NCBI GenBank assembly: GCA_017984715.1
Contig: JAGNYY010000031.1
Coordinates: 1-7,350 of the forward strand
Direction: 5' to 3'
Length of the DNA stretch: 7,350 nt
Source of the DNA: Rhodoluna sp.
Lineage (GTDB): Bacteria > Actinomycetota > Actinomycetes > Actinomycetales > Microbacteriaceae
Shown here: piece by piece, positions 1 to 6,309 of the stretch
Layout: each line of letters opens with the position of its first letter
Position numbering within the stretch: the first letter of the stretch is position 1
Notes under the pieces: generated by a model
Told to the model about the DNA's origin: nothing
Seen by the model: only the letters and a program-made list of their open reading frames with translations
Databases searched by the model: none
Made by a program: the position numbers and the translations under genes

Positions 1-2
1 AA

Positions 3-34
3 CCCGGCACCTGTGTGAACCACCAAGTGCCGGG
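3..34 (-). terminator. Likely terminator after iolG, cut by window edge
   Basis: The 8-base arms at 3-10 (CCCGGCAC) and 27-34 (GTGCCGGG) are perfect complements around a 16-nt loop. The stem lies 27 nt past the stop codon of the dehydrogenase gene. On the minus strand the stem is followed by TT, and then the window ends, so the U tract cannot be judged. Its position after the last gene of the operon and its GC-rich stem favour an intrinsic terminator. On the plus strand no T run follows, so a bidirectional terminator is not supported by what is visible. Confidence 0.65.
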
Positions 35-61
35 CTGTTCAACGACGAACAGGAGTTACAT

Positions 62-1072
62 CTAGTTGTAGAAGGCTGGCTTGCTTTCGTAAACCGCAGC
101 TTCTTTTTTACCTGAATGCAGTGCGGCGAGGCCGGCCTCTACAGCCGCGGCAGCCAAGTAGCCATCCCAAGCGCTAGGGCCATCGATTGTGCCACGCTTG
201 ACCGCCTTCACCCAACGCTGAATCTGGTGGTCATAGGCGGCTGCAAAACGAGTCTTGAAGGACATGTGCTCTGCCGTCACGATTGAACCACCGGCAAATA
301 GATTCATGCCCGCGGTGCGACCGATTTCAGCAATGCCCTTCTGGAACACCGCTTCGGTCTTAACTTGATAGCCAAACTGAACGGAAACGTTCATTTCGAC
401 AGTCGCGAGCACTCCGCTTTCGGTCTCGAGCAGGGCAAGAATTGGCTCCATAAGCCCAGTTGGAGATAGCTCGTTGCGTTTCATCTGTTTGATTTCCACT
501 GAATGAATCGGCGAGTCAGTAAGGAAGCGAACAACGTCGATTTCGTGCACGATCGAGTCGTAAACCAACATGTCGTTGTTGTAGGTATCCGGCACGGCCG
601 GGTTACGGTGTGCACAGTGAAGACCCAGCAAGTCGCCTTGCGAGCCTGATGCGATCAACTCGCGCAGCTCCATGTAACCCACGTCAAAGCGACGCATGAA
701 ACCAACCTGAATAAGCTGCTTACCCCCGGCAATCTCAGCCTTGACGATCCTCAAGGAAGACTCGGCATCGGGGGTAAGCGGCTTCTCGCACAAAATCGGA
801 AGGCCCGCCGCAATAGCCGGAAGCAACACCGGCTCGTGAAACTGGCCGGGGGTGGCAATCAAGACTGCTTCCACGACGCCAGAAGCAAGAGCGGCTTCTA
901 TGTTTGGAAACCATTGAGCCTTTGGCGCTTCGGCTAGTGCCGCCTTTGCGCGACCTTCATCCGGCTCGACAACTGCGCTAACGGTTGCACCAACAATTCG
1001 ATTTTCAATACGGATGATGTGGTCGGCACCCATGAGACCGGCGCCGACTACGGCGATTTTCAAATCTGACAT
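62..1072 (-). CDS. iolG: Inositol 2-dehydrogenase (Gfo/Idh/MocA family)
   Basis: Predicted NAD-dependent oxidoreductase of 336 residues that oxidises myo-inositol to scyllo-inosose (2-keto-myo-inositol) in the cytoplasm, the first step of inositol catabolism. The N-terminal Rossmann fold carries GAGLMG at residues 10-15, and the family EKP motif is at 96-98. The catalytic residues known for Bacillus subtilis IolG (Lys97, Asp172, His176) fall at the same numbers here: K97 in CEKPL, and D172 and H176 in YDSIVHEID. VGFMRRFD at 123-130 is also typical. I chose the ATG at 1072 because AGAGAG lies just upstream, it matches family length, and the longer reading to 1117 adds 15 unconserved residues overlapping the preceding gene. 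It starts 17 nt after the iolE-like stop and is last in the operon. The relatives scyllo-inositol, D-chiro-inositol and other sugar dehydrogenases cannot be excluded from sequence alone. Confidence 0.88.
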   Translation of the reverse strand: MSDLKIAVVGAGLMGADHIIRIENRIVGATVSAVVEPDEGRAKAALAEAPKAQWFPNIEAALASGVVEAVLIATPGQFHEPVLLPAIAAGLPILCEKPLTPDAESSLRIVKAEIAGGKQLIQVGFMRRFDVGYMELRELIASGSQGDLLGLHCAHRNPAVPDTYNNDMLVYDSIVHEIDVVRFLTDSPIHSVEIKQMKRNELSPTGLMEPILALLETESGVLATVEMNVSVQFGYQVKTEAVFQKGIAEIGRTAGMNLFAGGSIVTAEHMSFKTRFAAAYDHQIQRWVKAVKRGTIDGPSAWDGYLAAAAVEAGLAALHSGKKEAAVYESKPAFYN

Positions 1073-1089
1073 TGTGTTCTCTCTGTTTC

Positions 1090-2001
1090 TTAAATGAATC
1101 GTGCTGCGTGTGTGCAAGAACCAATGTGCTTGAGCGTGCGCTGTGCGATTGGGAAAGGGAAGTCGACGTCGCAGCCATACATGTCTTGCTCAACGATTGC
1201 GAACATCTCGGGGTTGATTTCGGCAGCCTTCTCAATAATCGGCGCGAACTCCGGAACACCTTCAAAGCCAGGCTCAGTCATAACGCCCTTAGCAACGGCA
1301 TCCACGAATGGCATGTCATTCTTCAAAGCCTCTGCCAGGATGTCTGGGTGAACCTGCTTCAGGTGAAGATAGCCAATTCGGTCAGGGTAGGCGTTCATCA
1401 GCTTGACGTTGTCTCCTAGATAATAGGCGAAGTGACCGGTGTCTAGGCAAAGGTTGGTGAACTCTTTGTTCGTCTCCTGAAGGAACCGTTCAACCTCTGC
1501 ATAAGTTCCGATGTGGCTGTCTGCGTGTGAGTGAAATTGCTGCTTGATGCCATATTCCTCAAGCAGGGCTTTGCCCAACTTGTCATGCCCTGCGGCAAGC
1601 TTTGTCCACTGGTCATTGTCGAGAGTTCTCGATTCGAGCACTTCAGCCGTTGCGTCTGAACGCCATAGGTCCGGAATCACCACAAGGTGCTCGACGCCGA
1701 GTTTCGAGACTAGACCCGCAACATCAAGCGCCTGATCCCATGCGCGCTTCCACTGGTCGTCACCCTTGTGAAAACCGGTGAAAACGGTGCCAGCCGAAAG
1801 CTTTAGGTTGTGCTCTTCGAGCACATCCGATAGCTGGTTCGGGTCTGTCGGGAGGTAGCCAAACGGGCCAAGTTCTATCCAGTGGTAACCAGCAGCCTGG
1901 ACCTCATCTAGGAAGCGCTCCCACGGAACTTGCTTAGGATCGTTCGGGAACCAGACGCCCCAAGAATCAGGAGCAGTTCCTACGCGAATTTGGTTGGTCA
2001 T
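1090..2001 (-). CDS. iolE: Inosose dehydratase, IolE/MocC-like TIM barrel
   Basis: Predicted 303-residue metal-dependent TIM-barrel protein of the sugar phosphate isomerase/epimerase (AP endonuclease 2) superfamily. IolE removes water from scyllo-inosose to give 3D-(3,5/4)-trihydroxycyclohexane-1,2-dione. The N-terminus has the IolE/MocC signature VGTAPDSWGVWFP at about 7-19, followed by WIELGPFGYLPTDP at 41-54. Probable metal and active-site residues are E43, H157 and H159 in FHSHADSH, D187 and H190 in LDTGH, H213 in YLHLKQ, and E271 in VEQDMY. These are assigned by position in the fold, not by alignment. The ATG shares its A with the TAA stop of the ATPase gene (TAATG), with AAAGGGG 5 nt upstream, so translational coupling is likely. 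The dehydrogenase that makes its substrate is immediately downstream. The alternative is another keto-inositol isomerase or epimerase of the same fold. Confidence 0.82.
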   Translation of the reverse strand: MTNQIRVGTAPDSWGVWFPNDPKQVPWERFLDEVQAAGYHWIELGPFGYLPTDPNQLSDVLEEHNLKLSAGTVFTGFHKGDDQWKRAWDQALDVAGLVSKLGVEHLVVIPDLWRSDATAEVLESRTLDNDQWTKLAAGHDKLGKALLEEYGIKQQFHSHADSHIGTYAEVERFLQETNKEFTNLCLDTGHFAYYLGDNVKLMNAYPDRIGYLHLKQVHPDILAEALKNDMPFVDAVAKGVMTEPGFEGVPEFAPIIEKAAEINPEMFAIVEQDMYGCDVDFPFPIAQRTLKHIGSCTHAARFI

Positions 2002-2774
2002 TACAGCCCCTTTGATTCGCGGTATCGTCGAATACCCTCGGCGCCGCCAACTACGGCTGCGGTCAGTTCCTCAACCGTGGTGTCTTCCTTGCGAACGTCA
2101 AGAATCTTTCGCCCGTGGTTCATCACAATGTGTCGATCGCAAACCTGGTAAGCGTGGTGAAGGTTGTGAGTCACAAGAACGGAACTCACTCCCTCGCCCT
2201 TCAACTGACGCAAGTAGTCGAGCAACGCTTCAGTCGCGCGAACAGCAAGAGCAGAAGTCGGTTCATCCAGAATCAAAAGACTGCGCTTGAAGTGGACTGC
2301 ACGGGCAATAGCAACGGCTTGCGCCTGGCCACCCGACAGCGAAGCGACCAATTGTTTTGGTGACTTGATGCCCTCAATGGTCACGACACTGTCGAGAACT
2401 TGAGCGGTGATTGCATCCATGGCTTTGATCTTCATAAGCCCGAGCTTGTTAGTGATTTCGCGGCCCATGAAGATGTTTCGGGTGATGCTCATCTGTGGTA
2501 CCAGCGCTGAATCTTGGAAGATTGTTTCAACACCAAGCTCCTCGGTCTTTTCGCGGTTGATTCCCTCGATCTTCTTTCCATCCCAGAAGAATTCACCCTG
2601 GGTTGCGTCGACGACTCCCGACATGATTTTCACAAGAGTTGACTTGCCGGCACCGTTGTCACCGAGAAGACCGACGACCTCGCTTTTGCCAATGTCGAAC
2701 GAAACATCATTTAGAACTGTGTTTGGGCCGTACTTCTTCGTGACGCCCTTGACGCTTAGTAGTGGAGAACTCAT
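2001..2774 (-). CDS. Sugar (inositol) ABC transporter ATP-binding protein
   Basis: Cytoplasmic ATPase of 257 residues that should power the import permease encoded just upstream. The Walker A is GDNGAGKST at 38-46, the Q-loop glutamine is Q87 (IFQD), the signature is LSGGQ at 146-150, the Walker B is LLILDEP at 166-172, and the switch histidine is H203 (VTHN). After the signature the sequence reads AQAVAIARA, and the D-loop reads SALAVRA instead of the common SALD; substitution at the D-loop Asp is frequent in ribose-type importers. It has only one nucleotide-binding domain, like fructose-type FrcA, whereas RbsA-like relatives have two fused domains of about 500 residues, so a homodimer is expected. 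The ATG overlaps the permease TGA stop (ATGA, 4 nt), and its stop overlaps the iolE start, indicating one polycistronic mRNA. Substrate assignment to inositol rests on context. Confidence 0.9.
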   Translation of the reverse strand: MSSPLLSVKGVTKKYGPNTVLNDVSFDIGKSEVVGLLGDNGAGKSTLVKIMSGVVDATQGEFFWDGKKIEGINREKTEELGVETIFQDSALVPQMSITRNIFMGREITNKLGLMKIKAMDAITAQVLDSVVTIEGIKSPKQLVASLSGGQAQAVAIARAVHFKRSLLILDEPTSALAVRATEALLDYLRQLKGEGVSSVLVTHNLHHAYQVCDRHIVMNHGRKILDVRKEDTTVEELTAAVVGGAEGIRRYRESKGL

Positions 2775-3868
2775 CGTGCTTTACCTTCCATGAGCTTGTT
2801 GAAAATCGAGGCGATAACGATAGTTATTCCGACGAATAGGGTGATGTAGAAGCCAGGCGCTCGGCCTAGTAGAAGACCATTTCTGATCAACTCGATGAGC
2901 GCTGCGCCAACAATGATTCCGATAACCGAACCGCGACCACCGTTCAGCGATGTGCCACCGACTACAGCAGCAGCAATCGCAAACAAAGTGAAGTCTTGAG
3001 TAGCTGAACCACCAGGCTGCATTGATGAAGTTCGAACAGCGATGAGGATTGATGCGAAACCAACTAGGCCTCCAAAGATTGCGAAAGCAATAAGTTTGAT
3101 TTTCTTTGGATTGATTGAGATGGCTTCAGCTGCAGATTCATTGCCACCAACTGCAAACATGTGGTTGCCGAGCTTGTGGCGGTGGAGGAAGAGGTATGCA
3201 ATTACGCCGATGATTAGCAACCAAACGAGTTGCGATCGGAATGACCCGAAGTCCTGAGCAAACAGGAAGACCATGGTCTCGTCACGAGACTTGGTCAAAA
3301 TCGCCGGTGAGGTTCCGTTCACAAAAATCGATGCGCCAGCCCAGAAGAAGCTCATGCCTAGCGTTGCGATGAAAGACGGAATCTTGGTGAAGACCACGAT
3401 GGATCCGTTGACCAAAGCGATGAAGACTCCGCTTGCGATGCCTGCCACGATGCCAGCCCACAGACCTGCAGATTCGGAAACCTTGATGAAGACAATCGCA
3501 TTGAAGGTGATTGCAGGGCCGAGCGACAGGTCAAACTCGCCAGCAATCATCAAGATGCCAGCCGCCAGACCAAGAATGGCTAGCACTGGGATGCTTTGAG
3601 AGATAACTCCCGAGAGGTTGTTCGGGTTAAGGAATGCAAAGCCAGTTGGAGAAATCAAGCTCGCGGTCACATACCCGAGCAAAAGCACGAATAGAACGAT
3701 GCTGATTTCTAGAGAACCGCGCCCGCGCACGAACTGAAGATTTTCCTTGAAGCGGCCAATGAAAGTAGTTGGCTGCTTGTCCGAAAGGCGACGAACCTGG
3801 GTGATCGCCTCGGTAGCTTGAGGTGCAGTTAGGACTGGTCCTTTATCTGCGGGGGTTCTGTTTGACAT
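2771..3868 (-). CDS. Sugar (inositol) ABC transporter permease, RbsC-like
   Basis: Integral membrane permease of 365 residues in the branched-chain/ribose type (BPD_transp_2, CUT2) family. An unusually polar N-terminal segment of about 50 residues precedes the first membrane helix (about 53-73). Further hydrophobic segments lie near 85-109, 118-128, 136-160, 168-184, 212-228, 257-278, 293-305, 313-328 and 338-356, giving roughly nine or ten helices. Family landmarks are GEFDLSLG at 110-117 (compare GGIDLSVG of RbsC), TKIPSFIATLGM at 161-172, and GGTSLNGGRGSV at 304-315. The segment GGNESAAEAISINPKKIK at 241-258 is the probable coupling loop that contacts the ATPase. The ATG has AAGAAGGA at 3876-3883, 7 nt upstream. 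It probably forms a homodimer with two copies of the ATPase. It follows the binding-protein gene after a 135-nt spacer containing a strong hairpin. Confidence 0.9.
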   Translation of the reverse strand: MSNRTPADKGPVLTAPQATEAITQVRRLSDKQPTTFIGRFKENLQFVRGRGSLEISIVLFVLLLGYVTASLISPTGFAFLNPNNLSGVISQSIPVLAILGLAAGILMIAGEFDLSLGPAITFNAIVFIKVSESAGLWAGIVAGIASGVFIALVNGSIVVFTKIPSFIATLGMSFFWAGASIFVNGTSPAILTKSRDETMVFLFAQDFGSFRSQLVWLLIIGVIAYLFLHRHKLGNHMFAVGGNESAAEAISINPKKIKLIAFAIFGGLVGFASILIAVRTSSMQPGGSATQDFTLFAIAAAVVGGTSLNGGRGSVIGIIVGAALIELIRNGLLLGRAPGFYITLFVGITIVIASIFNKLMEGKAR

Positions 3869-3875
3869 GCTTCAT

Positions 3876-3883
3876 TCCTTCTT
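3876..3883 (-). promoter_or_regulatory. Ribosome binding site of permease gene
   Basis: AAGAAGGA on the minus strand sits 7 nt before the ATG at 3868. It also fixes the start: another ATG 7 nt upstream is out of frame with the permease. A dedicated strong site is expected because the 135-nt spacer after the binding-protein gene rules out coupling by overlap. Confidence 0.75.
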
Positions 3884-3929
3884 ACCCACAGCATCTTCGC
3901 GTGTGAGCAGTTTGTAAGTTTTGGGAAGC

Positions 3930-3953
3930 GGGGTCGACCCTTAGGTCGACCCC
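3930..3953 (-). promoter_or_regulatory. Intercistronic hairpin between binding protein and permease
   Basis: The arms GGGGTCGACC (3930-3939) and GGTCGACCCC (3944-3953) are perfect 10-bp complements around a 4-nt loop. Read on the minus strand, the stem is followed by GCTTCCCAAAACTTAC, with no U tract, so it is not a classic intrinsic terminator. In many binding-protein-dependent transporters a stable stem after the binding-protein gene protects the upstream mRNA from 3' exonucleases or causes partial termination, giving excess binding protein over permease. That role is inferred here from position. The rest of the 3869-4003 spacer holds the permease ribosome site and nothing else I recognise. 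Confidence 0.7.
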
Positions 3954-4003
3954 ACCCCCGAGGTGTTGCTATTTGGAGTTTCTTTGGAACTTTTGGAGCA
4001 GTA

Positions 4004-5041
4004 TTACCAGCGAATGCCCTGTAGGTCAGCTGCTTCGATGTTTGCAACATTGTCCTTGGTGATCAGACCGTTACCACCTGAGTTGATGTTTGCAGGTGAG
4101 AATCCGAAGTCAAGGCTTAGAACACCCTGCATTACAGACTGGAAACCCTGAACATAACCCTGCTGGTCAGCAGTCGCTAGGTCAACGCCATCCTTTAGTG
4201 CCTGGATGATTGCTGGCGCAGTGTCGAAACCAATGATCTTGGTGGTGGTGTTGTTCGCTGCCTTTAGAGCTGCGGGTAGGTTGCGGTGAGGGGTACCGCC
4301 GACTGGAACCATGAACTTCACGTCTGGGTTGGCCACTAGGTAAGTGGTCAATGCGTCAAGAGCAGGTGCGTCGTCGCCACCAGTACGTAGCCACTCAGAC
4401 TGAGGAAGAACGTTAACGCCAGCCTTCTTTAGCACGTCGTAGACACCGCCACCACGCTGAAGCGCGTAAGGCTGGTCTGGCTCTTCAGCAGTGATCTCAA
4501 CTTTGTCGCCCTTCTTGACGGCGCCTGAGTCAAGCAACTTCTGAGCCACGATGGTTCCTACGGTGTAGAAGTCCTGGCCAACAAAACCTGAAACGCAGTC
4601 ACCTGCTGATGCTGGAGCTGGAACGTTGAATGCGATAACGGTGATGCCAGCATCGTGTGCCTGGCAAGCTACGTCAACCCATGCTTCGCCCTCGTTGAAA
4701 GGCATAAGGATCAGAGCTGGGTTTGTTGCGATTGCGGTCTGAACTAGGTTCACCATTGCAGCTGAGTCGCCTTCTGCGGTCTGGTGAGTGAATGATAGGT
4801 TTCCTAGCTTCGCTGCGTCTTCGCCACCCTTTAGGATCTGGGCCCAGAAAGCGTCGCCGGCTGGGTTGTAGTAGGTGAAGAAATAAGCGTTGCGGTTTTC
4901 TGCACGCTTACCGAAACCGCTGTCTAGCCCAGCGGTGCTTGCTGCGGTGTCTGCTGCTGGAGCACTGCATCCTGCAAATGACAGAGTTGCTGCTAAGGCG
5001 ATAGCCAGAGCTGCAACGCTCTTCTTGTTGAATAGCTTCAC
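4004..5041 (-). CDS. Sugar (inositol) ABC transporter substrate-binding lipoprotein
   Basis: Exported binding protein of 345 residues, expected to capture the cyclitol outside the membrane and deliver it to the permease. The N-terminus has basic KLFNKK, a hydrophobic core (about 8-20) and the lipobox-like SFAGC with C25 as the acylated cysteine; phenylalanine at -3 is not the most common residue. The mature part is a type-1 periplasmic binding fold: YYNPAGDAFWAQILKGGEDA at 57-76, ILMPFNEGEAW at 111-121, ITVIAFNVPAP at 133-143, IIGFDTAPAIIQALKDG at 269-285, and ADQQGYVQGF at 291-300, a hallmark of sugar-binding members. C126 and C149 could form a disulfide. I chose GTG at 5041 over the ATG at 5104: AGAAGGA lies 9 nt upstream (5051-5057), and the signal peptide then starts directly, without 21 polar residues in front. 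Substrate could be myo-inositol, scyllo-inositol or another sugar; inositol is inferred from neighbours. Confidence 0.88.
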   Translation of the reverse strand: MKLFNKKSVAALAIALAATLSFAGCSAPAADTAASTAGLDSGFGKRAENRNAYFFTYYNPAGDAFWAQILKGGEDAAKLGNLSFTHQTAEGDSAAMVNLVQTAIATNPALILMPFNEGEAWVDVACQAHDAGITVIAFNVPAPASAGDCVSGFVGQDFYTVGTIVAQKLLDSGAVKKGDKVEITAEEPDQPYALQRGGGVYDVLKKAGVNVLPQSEWLRTGGDDAPALDALTTYLVANPDVKFMVPVGGTPHRNLPAALKAANNTTTKIIGFDTAPAIIQALKDGVDLATADQQGYVQGFQSVMQGVLSLDFGFSPANINSGGNGLITKDNVANIEAADLQGIRW

Positions 5042-5050
5042 TTCGTTGTG

Positions 5051-5057
5051 TCCTTCT
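5051..5057 (-). promoter_or_regulatory. Ribosome binding site deciding the GTG start at 5041
   Basis: AGAAGGA on the minus strand lies 9 nt before GTG at 5041. No comparable site precedes the ATG at 5104, which would also put 21 polar residues in front of the signal peptide. This is the main support for the shorter lipoprotein. Confidence 0.75.
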
Positions 5058-5130
5058 GTTAGTTGGATGTTGGAGATTGATTTCTGTTTAGTAATCGAAC
5101 CCAAGTCGAACTTAGCGTTAAGCGGAAGGC

Positions 5131-5144
5131 TTTGTTATAACAAA
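5131..5144. repeat. 14-bp perfect AT-rich palindrome on the -10 region
   Basis: TTTGTTATAACAAA reads the same on both strands and contains the TATAAC box of the predicted promoter. It could be a binding site for a second dimeric regulator that would block RNA polymerase directly, or simply an AT-rich coincidence. Its sequence is unlike the GC-centred palindrome at 5179-5194, and its centre lies 49 bp away. Confidence 0.5.
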
Positions 5145-5161
5145 TCGTGCAGTTTTGATAA
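5134..5161 (-). promoter_or_regulatory. Predicted promoter of transporter-iolE-iolG operon
   Basis: On the minus strand a -35-like TTATCA (5161-5156) is separated by 16 nt from TATAAC (5139-5134), which matches TATAAT at five of six positions and is preceded by TGT (5142-5140), an extended -10 element. Transcription would begin near 5127 and leave a leader of about 85 nt before the GTG at 5041. The -35 match is moderate (four of six to TTGACA). A second weak -35-like TTTACA occurs at 5173-5168, but no good -10 box is spaced from it. This is prediction by eye only. Confidence 0.5.
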
Positions 5162-5178
5162 CGGAATTGTAAAGATTT

Positions 5179-5194
5179 ACTAGCACGTGCTAGT
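5179..5194. promoter_or_regulatory. LacI-family operator (16-bp perfect palindrome)
   Basis: ACTAGCACGTGCTAGT is a perfect 16-bp inverted repeat centred on CG (5186/5187). LacI-family operators characteristically have a central CpG, into which the hinge helices insert. It lies between the lacI stop (5227) and the operon start (5041), about 18 bp upstream of the predicted -35 element. This suggests repression of the transporter operon by the adjacent regulator, with an inositol-derived compound as inducer. A position upstream of -35 would imply looping, contact with polymerase, or a different true promoter. Confidence 0.78.
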
Positions 5195-5201
5195 GCCGTA
5201 T

Positions 5202-5222
5202 CCCCTGTATTTAGGGGTTTTT
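5202..5222 (+). terminator. Small intrinsic terminator facing the lacI 3' end
   Basis: CCCCT (5202-5206) pairs with AGGGG (5213-5217) around a 6-nt loop, followed by TTTTT (5218-5222) on the plus strand. The T tract makes it a terminator for rightward transcription, yet no plus-strand gene is visible. On the minus strand the same stem is preceded by A residues and followed by ATACGG, so it would be a poor terminator for lacI. It may stop antisense transcripts leaving the operon control region before they enter lacI. The 5-bp stem is short. Confidence 0.45.
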
Positions 5223-5226
5223 AGCG

Positions 5227-6261
5227 TCAATCGGACTTAGCTCGCGGTTGGCACGTGCTAGTTCGCAACAGCAACTTCGAGCTGGTTAGGAAGGTTTCAG
5301 ATAGATACTTGTCGCCCTTGATCCGCGCCGCTAAGTCATCGACAGAACTCTTAGCCAACTCATCCGGGTCCTGCCTAACAGTGGTCAGATCTAGGAACGG
5401 GAGCTGGGCAACGGTGTCGTCGTAGCCAATCACAGAAACATCCTGCGGAACACGAACCCCGGCTTGAAGGAATCTGTGGATGAGCCCAAAGGCACTTTGG
5501 TCGTTGTTGCAAACCACAGCAGTTGGCAGCATGTCGAAGGCAAGAATTTTGTCGGCTGCCCTGGCGCCCCCGTCTTCGGCGAAGTCACCCGTGATGTTAA
5601 CGACCGATTTCTTTAGCTTGGCCTTATCCATAGCCGTTTCGTATCCCTCGAGACGATACTCATTGTCAAGCATGTCTTTAGCGCTTACATAACAAATGGA
5701 CTTGTGGCCAAGACCTACTAGGTGCTCCACAGCTTCGAAGACTCCCGCCTCACCGTGCGAGGAGACCACACCTGCTCGAACGCCGCTCAAGCGCCGACCA
5801 AGACTGACCAGAGGAATCGTGCGAGCTAGTTTCTGCAACCTTGTAACGCTGAGAGTCGACGCAATCAAGATCAGGCCATCACATCTGTGGCCAATCACTT
5901 CGTCAATGGCCTCCTGGTCAGTGCGGTCGCTGGAAATCGCGCTGATGACAACCTGAAAGCCTTGTTCACCCGCATGCTTATAGATCGCTGGGATGATCTC
6001 GTTGGTAGAACGCTCAGCGGCGTGAAATACTACGCCGATGTATTTGGAACCCTCTCGACGCAAGGACTGAGCGGCTAAATTTGGTCGATATCCCAACTCT
6101 TTTGCCGCCGCGCGAATCTTGGCTTCAGTTTCAGCGCCGACCCCCGGAGCATCCCGAAAAACAAGCCCCACGAGCTGTCTGGAAACGCCAACCTTCTCGG
6201 CAACGTCTGCCATGGTTGGCTGACGCTGCTCGCTGCGGTCCTTAGATTCCTTCTTTGCCAT
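5227..6261 (-). CDS. LacI-family transcriptional regulator, probable inositol repressor
   Basis: DNA-binding repressor of 344 residues. After a charged lead of 14 residues, the helix-turn-helix is PTMADVAEKVGVSRQLVGLVF (15-35), followed by RDAPGVGAETEAKIRAAAKELGYRPNLAAQSLRR (36-69), which ends in the hinge helix. The periplasmic-binding-like effector domain fills about 73-335 and has the hallmarks VVCNNDQSAFGL (249-260) and VIGYDDTVAQLPFLDLTTVRQDP (277-299). The recognition helix SRQLVGLVFR departs from the classical S-x-x-T-V-S-R pattern. The ATG has AGGATGGG at 6265-6272, and its length matches the family. It sits between the iolD-iolH genes and the transporter operon, with a perfect operator-like palindrome beyond its stop, so it probably controls the locus. 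The effector is unknown: inositol or an intermediate is inferred. Only 21 nt separate its start from an upstream terminator-like hairpin. Confidence 0.9.
   Translation of the reverse strand: MAKKESKDRSEQRQPTMADVAEKVGVSRQLVGLVFRDAPGVGAETEAKIRAAAKELGYRPNLAAQSLRREGSKYIGVVFHAAERSTNEIIPAIYKHAGEQGFQVVISAISSDRTDQEAIDEVIGHRCDGLILIASTLSVTRLQKLARTIPLVSLGRRLSGVRAGVVSSHGEAGVFEAVEHLVGLGHKSICYVSAKDMLDNEYRLEGYETAMDKAKLKKSVVNITGDFAEDGGARAADKILAFDMLPTAVVCNNDQSAFGLIHRFLQAGVRVPQDVSVIGYDDTVAQLPFLDLTTVRQDPDELAKSSVDDLAARIKGDKYLSETFLTSSKLLLRTSTCQPRAKSD
5249..5260. promoter_or_regulatory. Second operator-like site inside the lacI 3' end
   Basis: TGGCACGTGCTA shares the core GCACGTGC with the perfect operator, and its right half continues identically as GCACGTGCTAGT. 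The left half is degenerate. It lies in the last codons of the regulator gene, with its centre 68 bp from the main operator. It could be an auxiliary site for a tetrameric or looping repressor. Coding constraint could also produce it by chance. Confidence 0.5.
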
Positions 6262-6282
6262 GTTCCCATCCTAGAAACAGAA

Positions 6283-6309
6283 AGTGGGTCATCGTTTCGA
6301 TGACCCACT
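6283..6309 (-). terminator. Intrinsic terminator after iolH
   Basis: The 12-base arms 6283-6294 (AGTGGGTCATCG) and 6298-6309 (CGATGACCCACT) are perfect complements around TTT. On the minus strand the stem is followed by TTCTGTTTCT, a U-rich but interrupted tail, and it lies 13 nt after the iolH stop. It probably ends the iolD-iolH transcript. The tail overlaps the leader of the regulator gene, whose ribosome site begins only about 11 nt past the stem. Partial read-through may therefore feed lacI. Confidence 0.78.

Noticed and set aside
1073..1117. Upstream ATG extending the dehydrogenase by 15 residues
   Set aside because: The extension overlaps the end of the iolE-like gene, is not family-like, and the ATG at 1072 has its own purine-rich ribosome site and places the Rossmann motif at the usual position.
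1072..1419. Plus-strand open frames over the iolE-like gene, and similar ones elsewhere on the plus strand
   Set aside because: They lie opposite well-supported minus-strand genes, have low-complexity or shadow-like composition, and show no recognisable domain or ribosome site.
3829..4050. Minus-strand 73-codon open frame over the spacer between binding protein and permease
   Set aside because: It overlaps both flanking genes in another frame, spans the hairpin, and has no family resemblance.
5042..5104. Upstream ATG extending the binding protein by 21 residues
   Set aside because: It would put polar residues before the signal peptide, and it ignores the good ribosome site 9 nt before GTG at 5041.
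5085..5112. Short direct repeat GTTCGA twice in the operon leader
   Set aside because: Six-base units occurring twice are expected by chance, and no riboswitch-like fold was apparent in the leader by eye.
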